Positions 1 through 7,973 of a DNA stretch of 64,000 nucleotides are shown here, in pieces. The translations under genes and the position numbers were made by a program. Numbering within the stretch: position 1 is the stretch's first letter; every line of letters begins with the position of its first letter. Source of the stretch: Saccharibacillus endophyticus. Its GTDB lineage: Bacteria; Bacillota; Bacilli; Paenibacillales; Paenibacillaceae. The stretch covers positions 203,758 through 267,757 of the forward strand of contig NZ_JAAZWE010000004.1 in the NCBI RefSeq assembly GCF_013185185.1, in the 5' to 3' direction. Below the pieces are notes generated by a model. The model saw only the letters and a list, made by a program, of their open reading frames with translations. It was not told the DNA's origin and did no database searches.

Positions 1-519
1 ATTGTAGGGCCTCCCATTATTTACTGTTGTGATGTCTTCAACTGTGATTTCTCCATCTGTATCTTTGTAGGCATACCATTTACCGTTATCACCGGCTTGC
101 CATAGCGGATCGGTAATGCCGCGTGACCAGGCGAACCATGATCCTGCTGATCCGTTTTCTTTGGATAGAACGGGTAAGGCTTTCCCCTTAAAGGTTTCGC
201 TTCCGGTATAACTTTGCGCATTAACGTTTACGGTTTTGACTTCTTCGGTTCCGCGATAAAACACAATTTTTTGTATTTTGTTGTTGGCCCCCGCATTTTC
301 ACTGATGTTAATGGTACTTGCGGTTTTGACTTTTCCGAATGTCACCGAATTTAGATTGGTTAGGGGTTTGACGCCCGATTCTGCCGTATAGGTGATCTTT
401 TTCTTTTGTACGGCGGCTTCTAGTTCGCCTTGATTCGGAAAAAAAACACTCAGCACGCTGCCCGCAAGGAGCAGTGTGCTGAGTCCGACAATCGTTAAGC
501 GTCGCCGGATTTTATTCAT
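1..519 (-). CDS. Secreted protein, N-terminal part (runs off the window start)
   Basis: An open frame from an ATG at 519 to the window edge (173 codons seen, no stop). It begins with a typical signal peptide: basic MNKIRRR, then a hydrophobic stretch and an Ala-rich region near residues 33-36. The mature part is rich in Thr, Asn, Gly and Lys and has Trp/Tyr-rich stretches (SWFAWSRG, GKWYAY). I do not recognise the family. Its ATG overlaps the stop of the SLH gene by one base (TAATG), so the two are probably translationally coupled and may work together at the cell surface. Too short for the ORF list only because the 3' end is missing. Confidence 0.75.
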   Translation of the reverse strand, partial: MNKIRRRLTIVGLSTLLLAGSVLSVFFPNQGELEAAVQKKKITYTAESGVKPLTNLNSVTFGKVKTASTINISENAGANNKIQKIVFYRGTEEVKTVNVNAQSYTGSETFKGKALPVLSKENGSAGSWFAWSRGITDPLWQAGDNGKWYAYKDTDGEITVEDITTVNNGRPYN

Positions 520-1730
520 TAGCGTGTACCACGCAGACGAATGAGGTCTTGTTCAAAGAACAGCGATCCGCCAGCTGGGATTTGCAGTTTGATCGAAATG
601 TCACTGGTTTGAACCCATCCGGATTTCGGGATGATTACAGCAGGCATATCACCTGGGTCTTTGCTAAAGATTTTCGCTGATTTATTGAGTTTGCCCGCAT
701 AAAAAGCATTGATGTTTGGTGAGCCGAATCCAGATACTTCGGTTTTCACTCCGACATAAGATGGGTTGTATTTTTTGATGTCTTTGTTGAATACGGATTT
801 ACCTTTGAAATAGAGTACATAACTGTTTGTATTACCTTTCACGGGATTGTCCATGATGGTGTTGTTATCCCATTTCAGCGTATTCACATTGCCCAGCAGC
901 GCGCGGTTCGGGTCGCTTGGGTCGGCGAGGTCGATCGCGATCAGAGCGTCCAGCTTGCCTTGATACAGGCCGTCTTTCGACGTAATCGTCATGTTTTTTT
1001 CGTTCCACATTTCCTCGATCGACGACTTGCCTTTGTTTTTCCAATCCGAATCCGGAGTGACGAACATTTCCGGCATCACCGTGAAGATGTTCGTGCCGTG
1101 CCAGAGGATTTCCGCAGCGCCGGTTGCGTACAGGTCGGTATCGAGTTCGGTACCCGTGTTGACGCTCAGGATGCGCTCGATGATCACGACCGATTGCGCA
1201 CGCGTCGTGAGGCCTTGCGGGGCAAGCTGCCCTTTACCGACACCTTGGATCAGGCCGGACTTGGTGGCGAGGTACATCCATTTGTCGTTCTCGGATGTTT
1301 TCTCGCCGATTGCGCGGGCCGCGACGCGGGCCATCTCTTCGCGCGTCATGGTTTTGTTCCAGCCGGAATCGTTATTCGCGAAGTCACTCGATGCGTACAG
1401 ACCGGCTTTCGTTGCGGCGTTGACGTATTGCACGTACCATTTGCCGCTTGCAGGCGTCGTCTCCAGCTTCATCGCCGCCACGACCATCTTAACGAACTCG
1501 GCGCGGCTTACGCTTGTATCCGGCTTGAACGTCCCATTCGTATATCCGTCAACATATCCCTTCGCTACGGCCTTCTGTACGGCGCTGTACGCCCAATGAC
1601 TCGACTTCACGTCCGAAAACTGCGTGCCTGCCGCTTTGACCGTAGATGCGGCTCCGCTTCCCCAAACGGCTCCCACCAATACCATCGATGCTGCTGTAGC
1701 TTTGATCCATTTGCTCCAAACCTTGTTCAC
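519..1730 (-). CDS. S-layer homology (SLH) domain protein
   Basis: A 403-residue secreted protein. I place the start at GTG 1730, which has an AGGGGGAG ribosome site six bases upstream and is followed directly by a signal peptide ending near VKAAG; the frame is open upstream but that part lacks protein character. Residues about 38-195 contain three SLH repeats: the first is canonical (FSDVKSSHWAYSAVQ, then GYVDGYTNGTFKPD and SRAEF), the second and third are more divergent. SLH domains bind pyruvylated secondary cell-wall polymer, so the protein is likely anchored outside the wall. The C-terminal 200 residues are not recognised. It is followed in coupled fashion by another secreted protein. 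Confidence 0.85.
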   Translation of the reverse strand: MNKVWSKWIKATAASMVLVGAVWGSGAASTVKAAGTQFSDVKSSHWAYSAVQKAVAKGYVDGYTNGTFKPDTSVSRAEFVKMVVAAMKLETTPASGKWYVQYVNAATKAGLYASSDFANNDSGWNKTMTREEMARVAARAIGEKTSENDKWMYLATKSGLIQGVGKGQLAPQGLTTRAQSVVIIERILSVNTGTELDTDLYATGAAEILWHGTNIFTVMPEMFVTPDSDWKNKGKSSIEEMWNEKNMTITSKDGLYQGKLDALIAIDLADPSDPNRALLGNVNTLKWDNNTIMDNPVKGNTNSYVLYFKGKSVFNKDIKKYNPSYVGVKTEVSGFGSPNINAFYAGKLNKSAKIFSKDPGDMPAVIIPKSGWVQTSDISIKLQIPAGGSLFFEQDLIRLRGTR

Positions 1731-1731
1731 T

Positions 1732-1893
1732 TCATTCTCCCCCTTCGTTCTTTTGCATTTCACATATATGAATCCAGGCCCATCCCGCCCGGACGTACTC
1801 TTCCATTGTCGCTTGGTTGCATGAATTGGGAAAGTCCCATTTTTTGTTTTCAAAGAACAGGTAATTCATCGCAAGCAAATCCTGATCGTCCAT
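1732..1893 (-). CDS. Possible small protein upstream of the SLH gene
   Basis: A 53-codon frame starting MDDQDLLAMNYLFF and ending two bases before the SLH start codon, so that the SLH ribosome site lies in its last codons. It is rich in Trp and acidic residues and its composition resembles a real protein. Against it: no good ribosome site before either ATG (1893 or 1869), and it begins just after an intrinsic terminator. It could be a leader ORF that couples to the SLH gene, or chance. Function unknown. Confidence 0.3.
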   Translation of the reverse strand: MDDQDLLAMNYLFFENKKWDFPNSCNQATMEEYVRAGWAWIHICEMQKNEGGE

Positions 1894-1901
1894 TTGCGCA
1901 C

Positions 1902-1947
1902 AAAAAAGCGGACGGCCCCCTTCCATGAATGGAAAGAAGACGTCCGC
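1902..1947 (-). terminator. Intrinsic terminator of the phosphorelay/glycosyltransferase operon
   Basis: On the minus strand GCGGACG pairs with CGTCCGC (1941-1947 with 1908-1914), with an inner TTCCAT/ATGGAA stem, followed by six T (1902-1907). It lies downstream of the operon ending at 2267 and upstream of the SLH gene. Confidence 0.75.
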
Positions 1948-2266
1948 GTGCTTCGCGTAAGCGTCGGTTTATTTACGATAACCCCACTTTATTTCAGAGT
2001 CAGAGGAAATGCAAGAGAAATTCATACTCTATTACGCAAAAATCTCATAAAAAGAGAGTCTGCGCCGAAGCGAAGACTCCAAGTCAGGGTTGTGTTGAAA
2101 GGGCTTACAACTGCATTATAATCGCCCGTTTGCTTTTTGTGAATCCCTAATTTTTCAAAATAGAGAAGAAGTTTTTCGAATTCGTAGAGATCTGAATCGA
2201 AATGTAAGCAAATCCGTATTTTTCATTCCTTTTATCCGTCCTTTTGCAGCTTCGGATCTGATGGGA
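1948..2266. other. Intergenic stretch, no gene seen
   Basis: AT-richer 319-bp stretch between the terminator at 1902-1947 and the stop at 2267. I see no coding frame with protein character, no clear promoter and no strong structure. Confidence 0.5.
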
Positions 2267-3499
2267 TTACCGCGAACCTGTCGCGTCGGCGGACAATTGC
2301 ACCGAGGACGCTTCTTTCAGGATTTTCTGCATCATCGGCACGTAAACATCCCAGTAAAAAGCATCTTCGCTGCCGGGCGCATCAAAGGTAAACCAGCTTT
2401 TGAACGCCGGCCAGCCCGCGTATCTTCGCCAAAACGGATATTCGTCGTGGTCCGCGTAATCGCCGGCGAAATAATAGCTTACCTGCGCGGCGGAAGGAGC
2501 AGCCGTGGAACCGAAAGACAACTCGGAAGCATCGACGGTTCCTTCGCGCCGGATCACGGCCGGGAAGCTTTCCCTAACGCCGTGCTCGGCGAGCAACGCG
2601 CGGCCGTTGCCGGTCAATTGAAGATCGTAGTTCGCCAAAACTTCGCTGTCGGCAGAAGCCGTGACGATATCGAACCAATAATTGTAACGGTTCTCGGGAC
2701 GGATTCCGAAGCGCTCCCGGCCGGCTTCGGTAAAGGAAATGCGTGCCCCTCCTTCGGTTTCTTGGCCTTCGCGCAGCACGAACAGATCGCCGTCGTCCTG
2801 CACGAACAGGAAACCGGCTCCTTCGTAATTCCATTCCCTGCCCGTGATTTCCCGGTAACGGTCCGGCACCCAAGCCGGAACCTCGACGCCTTGCGTCAAA
2901 TCCGGAAAATAACGCGCCGTCCAGCCGGTCCATTTCATGCCGAACAAGGCGCTGGCGCGATCGCGAACGGGATCAAGCGTGGGGGCCGCGACAGAGTTAA
3001 ACTCCGCGATCAGCATGGTGCCGCGCGCGGCAGCCGCTTCCAGCACATTGACGTCCACCGTTTTCATGCCGCCCTCCTGCGAATCGGGCGTTTGGCCGCC
3101 CGCGTTGGCAGGAACGCCCGCTTCCGCGTCGGTATCGTCCGCATTCTGGGCTTCGGCCAGGCCGTAAGTGTCCGCGACGTAAATCAGCTGCGTGTCCGCC
3201 GGCATCTCCGCCAGCGTTCGCTCCGCATGCCGCAGGCCGTTTTCGGGAGGATAATTACCGTAATAATCGCGATCGTATAAATATTTTTCGCCTCCGGGCA
3301 TTCGGTATTTCTGTTGATTCAATGTCCAGAATAATCCTTTATGCTCCCGGTAACTTTCGTCCGTTACGGTTTTATCCAACACGGCAACGGACAAAGTCTT
3401 GGCGGGACGAACTTCCCAAATGATCCACGGCAGAAGCAGGAGCAGCATCAATGCCGCAAGACCGGCCCAAAATCGGGGGAACGGTTTCTTTTTTTTCAA
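2267..3499 (-). CDS. Membrane-anchored protein of unknown function, last gene of the phosphorelay/GT2 operon
   Basis: A 410-residue protein starting at TTG 3499, with AAGGAG ten bases upstream and the preceding gene's stop eight bases away. It opens with a lysine run and one transmembrane segment (residues about 9-27), so the rest probably lies outside the membrane. The extracellular part has alpha/beta character (SVAVLDKTV near the start of the domain, TQLIYVADTYG in the middle) and a C-terminal segment with YYFAGDYADHD and FYWDVYVPMMQKIL. I do not recognise the family. Its position right after a processive glycosyltransferase suggests a role in modifying or exporting the polysaccharide, but this is inference. 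Confidence 0.8.
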   Translation of the reverse strand: MKKKKPFPRFWAGLAALMLLLLLPWIIWEVRPAKTLSVAVLDKTVTDESYREHKGLFWTLNQQKYRMPGGEKYLYDRDYYGNYPPENGLRHAERTLAEMPADTQLIYVADTYGLAEAQNADDTDAEAGVPANAGGQTPDSQEGGMKTVDVNVLEAAAARGTMLIAEFNSVAAPTLDPVRDRASALFGMKWTGWTARYFPDLTQGVEVPAWVPDRYREITGREWNYEGAGFLFVQDDGDLFVLREGQETEGGARISFTEAGRERFGIRPENRYNYWFDIVTASADSEVLANYDLQLTGNGRALLAEHGVRESFPAVIRREGTVDASELSFGSTAAPSAAQVSYYFAGDYADHDEYPFWRRYAGWPAFKSWFTFDAPGSEDAFYWDVYVPMMQKILKEASSVQLSADATGSR

Positions 3500-3506
3500 T
3501 TCCGGT

Positions 3507-5009
3507 TCACTCCTTCTTCTCCGGCGGAGCCGGGTTCGCGCCCGCGATCGTGCCTGGTTTTTTATTGGCGCCCAGCACGTTGACCCGGGTCATCTCGCCC
3601 CAACCGTGTTTTTTGCCGCGAATCGCTTGAATCAAGCCTTGCGTCCGCCATAACGTCTGCACGGGCCGGTACCAAAACGATTCCGAAAGCGCGTAGGCGA
3701 ACATTTTCAGCACGTCGCGGATCCGGTTGTAATTGTGGAACCGCCATTCCTCGAACAGCACGGCTCCCGCCGAAACGAGCGAGCCGAACAGCAGCATCAT
3801 CAACGCGAGCGACAGCGAGACCTGAATGTTGATCCGGTCGAGGAAAAAGCCGAACACGACCGTGATGTATCCGAATATTTCAACCAACGGCCCGAGCAGC
3901 TCGATAAACAGGAACATCGGCATCGATACCATGCCGACCCGGCCGTAGCGCGGATTCAGCACCATGTTTTTGTGCTTCCAGATGCTTTCGAACAGCCCCC
4001 GCTGCCAGCGGGTACGTTGACGGCGCAGGATGGTGAAACTTTCCGGCGCTTCCGTCCAGCACACCGGCTCCGGCACGTAAACGATGCGGGCTTTGCTTTT
4101 TCTGCGGCGGATCTCTTGGTGCAGCCGCACCGTCAATTCCATGTCTTCGCCGATGGTTCCGGTCTCGTAACCGCCGACGTCGACCACCCACTTTTTGTTG
4201 AATACCCCGAACGCGCCGGAGATCAGCAGCAGCATGTTGTAACGGCTGAGGCCGATCCGTCCCATCAGGAAGCCCCGCAGATACTCGATGACCTGCATGA
4301 TGACGAGCGGCTTATCCGACAAACGCACGTTATCGCTGCTGAGGTAACCGCTGTCGACCATGCTGCCGTTGGCGATGCCGACGCTGCCGCCGGTCGCGAT
4401 GATTTCTTCGCCGGGACGCGCGTCCATGATCGGTTTGACCACTTTGATAAAAGCATTCGCGTCCAGCACCGTATCGCCGTCCAGCGACACGAAATACGGG
4501 TAACGCGAGACATTGATGCCCACGTTCAGCGCGTCCGCTTTGCCGCCGTTCTCTTTGTCCACGAGCACCAGGTTCGGATGGCGCAGCGAACGGTACACGG
4601 CCCGGATCGGCTTCGTTTCCCGCTTGAGTCCGGCGAACGGCACGCGTCCTTTGACCTCGGACATATCGAATTCTTCGATCATGATGTCGGCGGTCCGGTC
4701 CTTCGATCCGTCGTTGACGACCACGATTTCGAATTGCTTGTAATTGATGCCGAGCAGCGAGCGGACGCTGCCGACGATGTTGACCTCTTCGTTATACGCC
4801 GGCACGACGATACTCAAAGGAGGCACGAGCTCCGTTTCCAATACCGTGCTGTATTGGATCGGGCTGAGATCGCGGTCGCGCCACAGGCTTCGAGCGGCGG
4901 CGGCGTACATAAAGATGTATACTCCTGCCGACAATCCGACGTAAACCATGATCGCGTAACCGAAAATCCGGTGCGCCTGCATCATGAATTCAAACCACGT
5001 TTCGTTCAT
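3507..5009 (-). CDS. Processive family 2 glycosyltransferase (PgaC/hyaluronan-synthase-like)
   Basis: A 500-residue membrane glycosyltransferase. One N-terminal membrane segment (about 15-38) precedes a GT2 domain with PAYNEE (70-75), the UDP-binding Asp of VVVNDGS (100), DGD (177-179), the acceptor/base GED (287-289) and QRTRW (331-335). The QxxRW signature marks processive enzymes that make and extrude a polymer, such as poly-GlcNAc, hyaluronan or cellulose synthases. Several hydrophobic segments follow. The sugar cannot be told from the sequence. It overlaps the HEAT-repeat gene by 20 bp and lies in an operon with phosphorelay genes, so its activity is probably controlled by them. No polysaccharide deacetylase is present. 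Confidence 0.9.
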   Translation of the reverse strand: MNETWFEFMMQAHRIFGYAIMVYVGLSAGVYIFMYAAAARSLWRDRDLSPIQYSTVLETELVPPLSIVVPAYNEEVNIVGSVRSLLGINYKQFEIVVVNDGSKDRTADIMIEEFDMSEVKGRVPFAGLKRETKPIRAVYRSLRHPNLVLVDKENGGKADALNVGINVSRYPYFVSLDGDTVLDANAFIKVVKPIMDARPGEEIIATGGSVGIANGSMVDSGYLSSDNVRLSDKPLVIMQVIEYLRGFLMGRIGLSRYNMLLLISGAFGVFNKKWVVDVGGYETGTIGEDMELTVRLHQEIRRRKSKARIVYVPEPVCWTEAPESFTILRRQRTRWQRGLFESIWKHKNMVLNPRYGRVGMVSMPMFLFIELLGPLVEIFGYITVVFGFFLDRINIQVSLSLALMMLLFGSLVSAGAVLFEEWRFHNYNRIRDVLKMFAYALSESFWYRPVQTLWRTQGLIQAIRGKKHGWGEMTRVNVLGANKKPGTIAGANPAPPEKKE

Positions 5010-6096
5010 ACGCCCTCCTTTCCAGAATCTCCACGGCCATGTCCCGGGCGAAACGGTCCTGATGATGATCCGCCACCTGCCGGATGCGATCGATCCCGCC
5101 CCGATAGTTCGACAGCGAATTCGCGGCCTCCCGGCGAACCTCGTAGGACGGATCGGCCATCATCGCCTCGAGATGCGCGGCGAACCGCTCTTCGCGCACC
5201 GCCCCGGCCAAACGGGCGTGCATCAGGCGCTCGGGCCAGATCACCGAATCGCCTTCCGCCATGCGCGCGTCCAGCCTGTCCGCCGCCTCTTCGCTCATAT
5301 ACCCGAAGTTCGCCAAAGCTTTGAGCGCGCGGATGCGCGTTTCGGTATCTTCGGACTTCATGCAGCGCTCCAGCAGTTCCAGCACTTCGGTCGTCCGGAC
5401 ATTGCCCAACCGAAGCGTATCCAACACGCAGCGCCGTACCCGAAGCGGAAGACGTTCGAAATCGCGAATCAGGCGTTCGGCCATTTCGCCTTTCATCGGG
5501 CGAAGCACCTGCAGCAGTTGAAGCTCCGAAAAGCGCTCGGCGGCCATGTCCAAGTAATCGAACGTTTCCCCGATTTGCAGCGCCGACAGCGTTCGCACCA
5601 ACAAAAAGCGCTCGTCGTCCGTCTTCCCGCCTTCGCCGAGCTTGTCGAGGCGCAGCAGCAGCGGCTCTTTCAGCCCCCGTATCCGAAACTTCTCGATATG
5701 CAGCAGCGCGTTCATTCTGTCGCTCCAGCGTCTTCTTCCGAGCAAATACGCGTATTCTTCGGAAAAGTAGCCGGCGGCGAACTCGTAAATGCGCTGCCGC
5801 TCCGTCTCGGACGCGCCGACGCTGAGCCGATCCAGCAGCGCTTCCTCCAGCGCCTCGCGGCGAAGACCTTCCCCGCCTCCGGGGGCAGTCAGCCTGCGGG
5901 TTCGATCGCCGCTGCGCAAATAATCTTCAAGCGGCGAGGTCGGCGAGGCGAACACCGCAATCGCCGCCCGTACCTGCCTCCGATGCCGCATGCGGCGGAT
6001 TTTCCGTTCGACAAGATAAAACAGGACCAACAAGATGACCAGCACCAGCACGGCGATCCCGATCCATACGACGAGCAAAAATTGGGAGTCGGTCAT
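4990..6096 (-). CDS. Membrane-anchored HEAT-repeat protein
   Basis: A 368-residue protein. Start ATG 6096 overlaps the upstream stop in an ATGA (4 bp), which decides the start against the longer open frame. Residues about 6-30 form one transmembrane helix followed by a very basic stretch (RKIRRMRHRRQVR). The rest is alpha-helical with repeated motifs of HEAT type, for example VRRCVLDTLRLGN, TRIRALKALANFG and YEVRREAANSLSNY. Such repeats are protein-interaction scaffolds. Sitting between a phosphorelay protein and a membrane glycosyltransferase, it is a natural candidate for the adaptor that passes the signal to the synthase. That role is inferred. Confidence 0.85.
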   Translation of the reverse strand: MTDSQFLLVVWIGIAVLVLVILLVLFYLVERKIRRMRHRRQVRAAIAVFASPTSPLEDYLRSGDRTRRLTAPGGGEGLRREALEEALLDRLSVGASETERQRIYEFAAGYFSEEYAYLLGRRRWSDRMNALLHIEKFRIRGLKEPLLLRLDKLGEGGKTDDERFLLVRTLSALQIGETFDYLDMAAERFSELQLLQVLRPMKGEMAERLIRDFERLPLRVRRCVLDTLRLGNVRTTEVLELLERCMKSEDTETRIRALKALANFGYMSEEAADRLDARMAEGDSVIWPERLMHARLAGAVREERFAAHLEAMMADPSYEVRREAANSLSNYRGGIDRIRQVADHHQDRFARDMAVEILERRAYERNVV

Positions 6097-7973
6097 GTCA
6101 TCGCCTCGACTTTGCCGAGCAGCCTGCGCACGCGGGCTTCCAGCTCGATCATGCTGAACGGCTTGGTCATGTAATCGTCCGTTCCGGCCCGGATCGCTTC
6201 CGCGATGCCGAGTTCGTCGCCGACGCCCGTCAGCATGAGCACGGTATAGACCGGATCGTAAGCGCCGCTTCGCAGCCTGCTGAGCACCTCCATGCCGTTC
6301 ATTCTCGGCATCATCCGGTCCAAGATCAGCAGGTAGCGCGCAGACTCGATATGCCAAGGATCGCTCAGGAAGTCTTCGCCGTCGGAGAACGAACGGACTT
6401 CAAGCCCGTACTCTTCTTCCACGCCTTCGAGCTGACGCTCCAAAATGTTTCGGATCAACGGATCATCGTCGATGATCGCCAAACGCAGCTTGCGCGGAAG
6501 CATCCCCGAAGCGAAGCCTTCGCCGTCAGGCTTCGGCTCGCGGCCTGCCGATGCTTCGAGCGCGCGCAGCGCTCCGGCCAGCGCCTGCTGACGCGTCGAA
6601 CCGGCTTCGACGTCGATGATGCCGCACACCGCGCTGACCCCGTCCGGACGCAGCAGCGCCAACACGCTTTCGTCGGCGAGCGCGCCTTCCAGAAACTCGC
6701 GGCTTCGCTCGGCGTCGAACCCCGGCTGCATCAAATAAAAACGGTTCGCCCGGTCGCGCGCCCAGATATCGCGAGGTCTGAGCATTCGCCTTACCGCATC
6801 GGAGAACGTTCGCAGAACGCGGTCGCCTTCGCGGTAGCCGGTCCGCTCGTTCAAACGGCGCAGCCCGTCCAATTCGACGGCGGCCAGCGCGAGCGGCTCC
6901 CGCCTCGCGTCCGTCGAACCGATCTGGCGCGTAAGCTCGCGCTCCAGAAACGGCATGCCGTAAGCGCCCGTCGTCTGATCCAGCAGCAGCTGCCCGGTCA
7001 GGCGACTGCGCCGGCGCGTCAAGCGACGGATGCGCACCACGAACTCTTCCGGATCGACCGGCTTGGACAGAAAATCGTCCGCCCCGTTCTCGTAAGCGCG
7101 CAGTCTCGTCGCCTTATCGGTTTTCGCCGTGATCAGCACGACCGGGATCATGTAGTTGTCGCACAGCTCGCGCAGCCGTTCCATCAGCTCGAAGCCGGAT
7201 TGTTCCGGCAGCAGCACGTCGAGAACGGCGCAATCCGGCCGCATTTCGTAAAACCATTCGACGGCCTTATCGAAGCGCGGAGTGGCGAACACGGTAAATC
7301 CCCGTTCTTCCAGCACGTCCTTCAGCAGCGCAAGCAGGCTGAGATCGTCGTCGAGCAGCAGCACGGTTCCTTCCGACTCGGCAAGCGCACCGGAAGCGCC
7401 GGTCCGGAAACCGGACTCCGAACGACGGTTAACCTCGCTGCCCGGCGAAGCCTTTGCGCCCTGAATAACTTCGCCGGCCTGCATGGGCGCGGCGTCCGAC
7501 GAGGCGGCTGCTTCCGGAATCGGGGCGCTTTTCGACGATTCCGGCACGCCCAGGCTGCGGGCGATCGCGTTGCGAAGATTGCCGAACGTTTCCGAAGTTC
7601 GGCTCGGAGCATCGGAACGGCTCGAATCGTACCCTTCCGCAGTTTCCGAAGCCTGGTTCGGCAAAGATCCGAGGTTCGGTGCGGACGCCCCGGCGGGCTT
7701 CGCCTCTTGCTCTTCGCTCAACAGCTCCGACAATTCGGCCAGTTTGCCGCTCAATTCCTCGCCGCTGAACACGCGGTCGCCGTGCTCGTCAAAATCGTCA
7801 AGCAGCCTTAGGGAGGCTTCATACCACGCCTGCAAACCGATGGTACCCGAGGTGCCCTTGATCGAATGCAGCATCCGGTAAACGGAACGTTCGTCGCTGC
7901 GGGCACCGGGCTTCAGGATTCTGCCCAAGTTGTCTCCCGTCTGGTCGATAAACAGCTTCTGATATTTGTTCAT
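6093..7973 (-). CDS. Hpt-REC-degenerate GGDEF-REC response regulator
   Basis: A 626-residue cytoplasmic signalling protein. Residues 1-90 are an Hpt domain with phosphotransfer His36 (HSIKGTSG). A low-complexity linker leads to a first receiver domain (LLLDDD and CAVLDVLLPEQSG). The middle has the fold of a GGDEF domain (LLDQTTGAYGMPFLEREL, then LNERTGYREGDRVL) but the GG[DE]EF signature is replaced by RANRF, so diguanylate cyclase activity is unlikely. A second receiver follows (AIIDDDPLIRN, LILDRMMPRMNG, MTKPF). Overlaps both neighbours by 4 bp. It probably takes phosphate from the upstream hybrid kinase. The unusual domain order suggests a phosphorelay hub rather than a transcription factor; no DNA-binding domain is present. 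Confidence 0.88.
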   Translation of the reverse strand: MNKYQKLFIDQTGDNLGRILKPGARSDERSVYRMLHSIKGTSGTIGLQAWYEASLRLLDDFDEHGDRVFSGEELSGKLAELSELLSEEQEAKPAGASAPNLGSLPNQASETAEGYDSSRSDAPSRTSETFGNLRNAIARSLGVPESSKSAPIPEAAASSDAAPMQAGEVIQGAKASPGSEVNRRSESGFRTGASGALAESEGTVLLLDDDLSLLALLKDVLEERGFTVFATPRFDKAVEWFYEMRPDCAVLDVLLPEQSGFELMERLRELCDNYMIPVVLITAKTDKATRLRAYENGADDFLSKPVDPEEFVVRIRRLTRRRSRLTGQLLLDQTTGAYGMPFLERELTRQIGSTDARREPLALAAVELDGLRRLNERTGYREGDRVLRTFSDAVRRMLRPRDIWARDRANRFYLMQPGFDAERSREFLEGALADESVLALLRPDGVSAVCGIIDVEAGSTRQQALAGALRALEASAGREPKPDGEGFASGMLPRKLRLAIIDDDPLIRNILERQLEGVEEEYGLEVRSFSDGEDFLSDPWHIESARYLLILDRMMPRMNGMEVLSRLRSGAYDPVYTVLMLTGVGDELGIAEAIRAGTDDYMTKPFSMIELEARVRRLLGKVEAMT

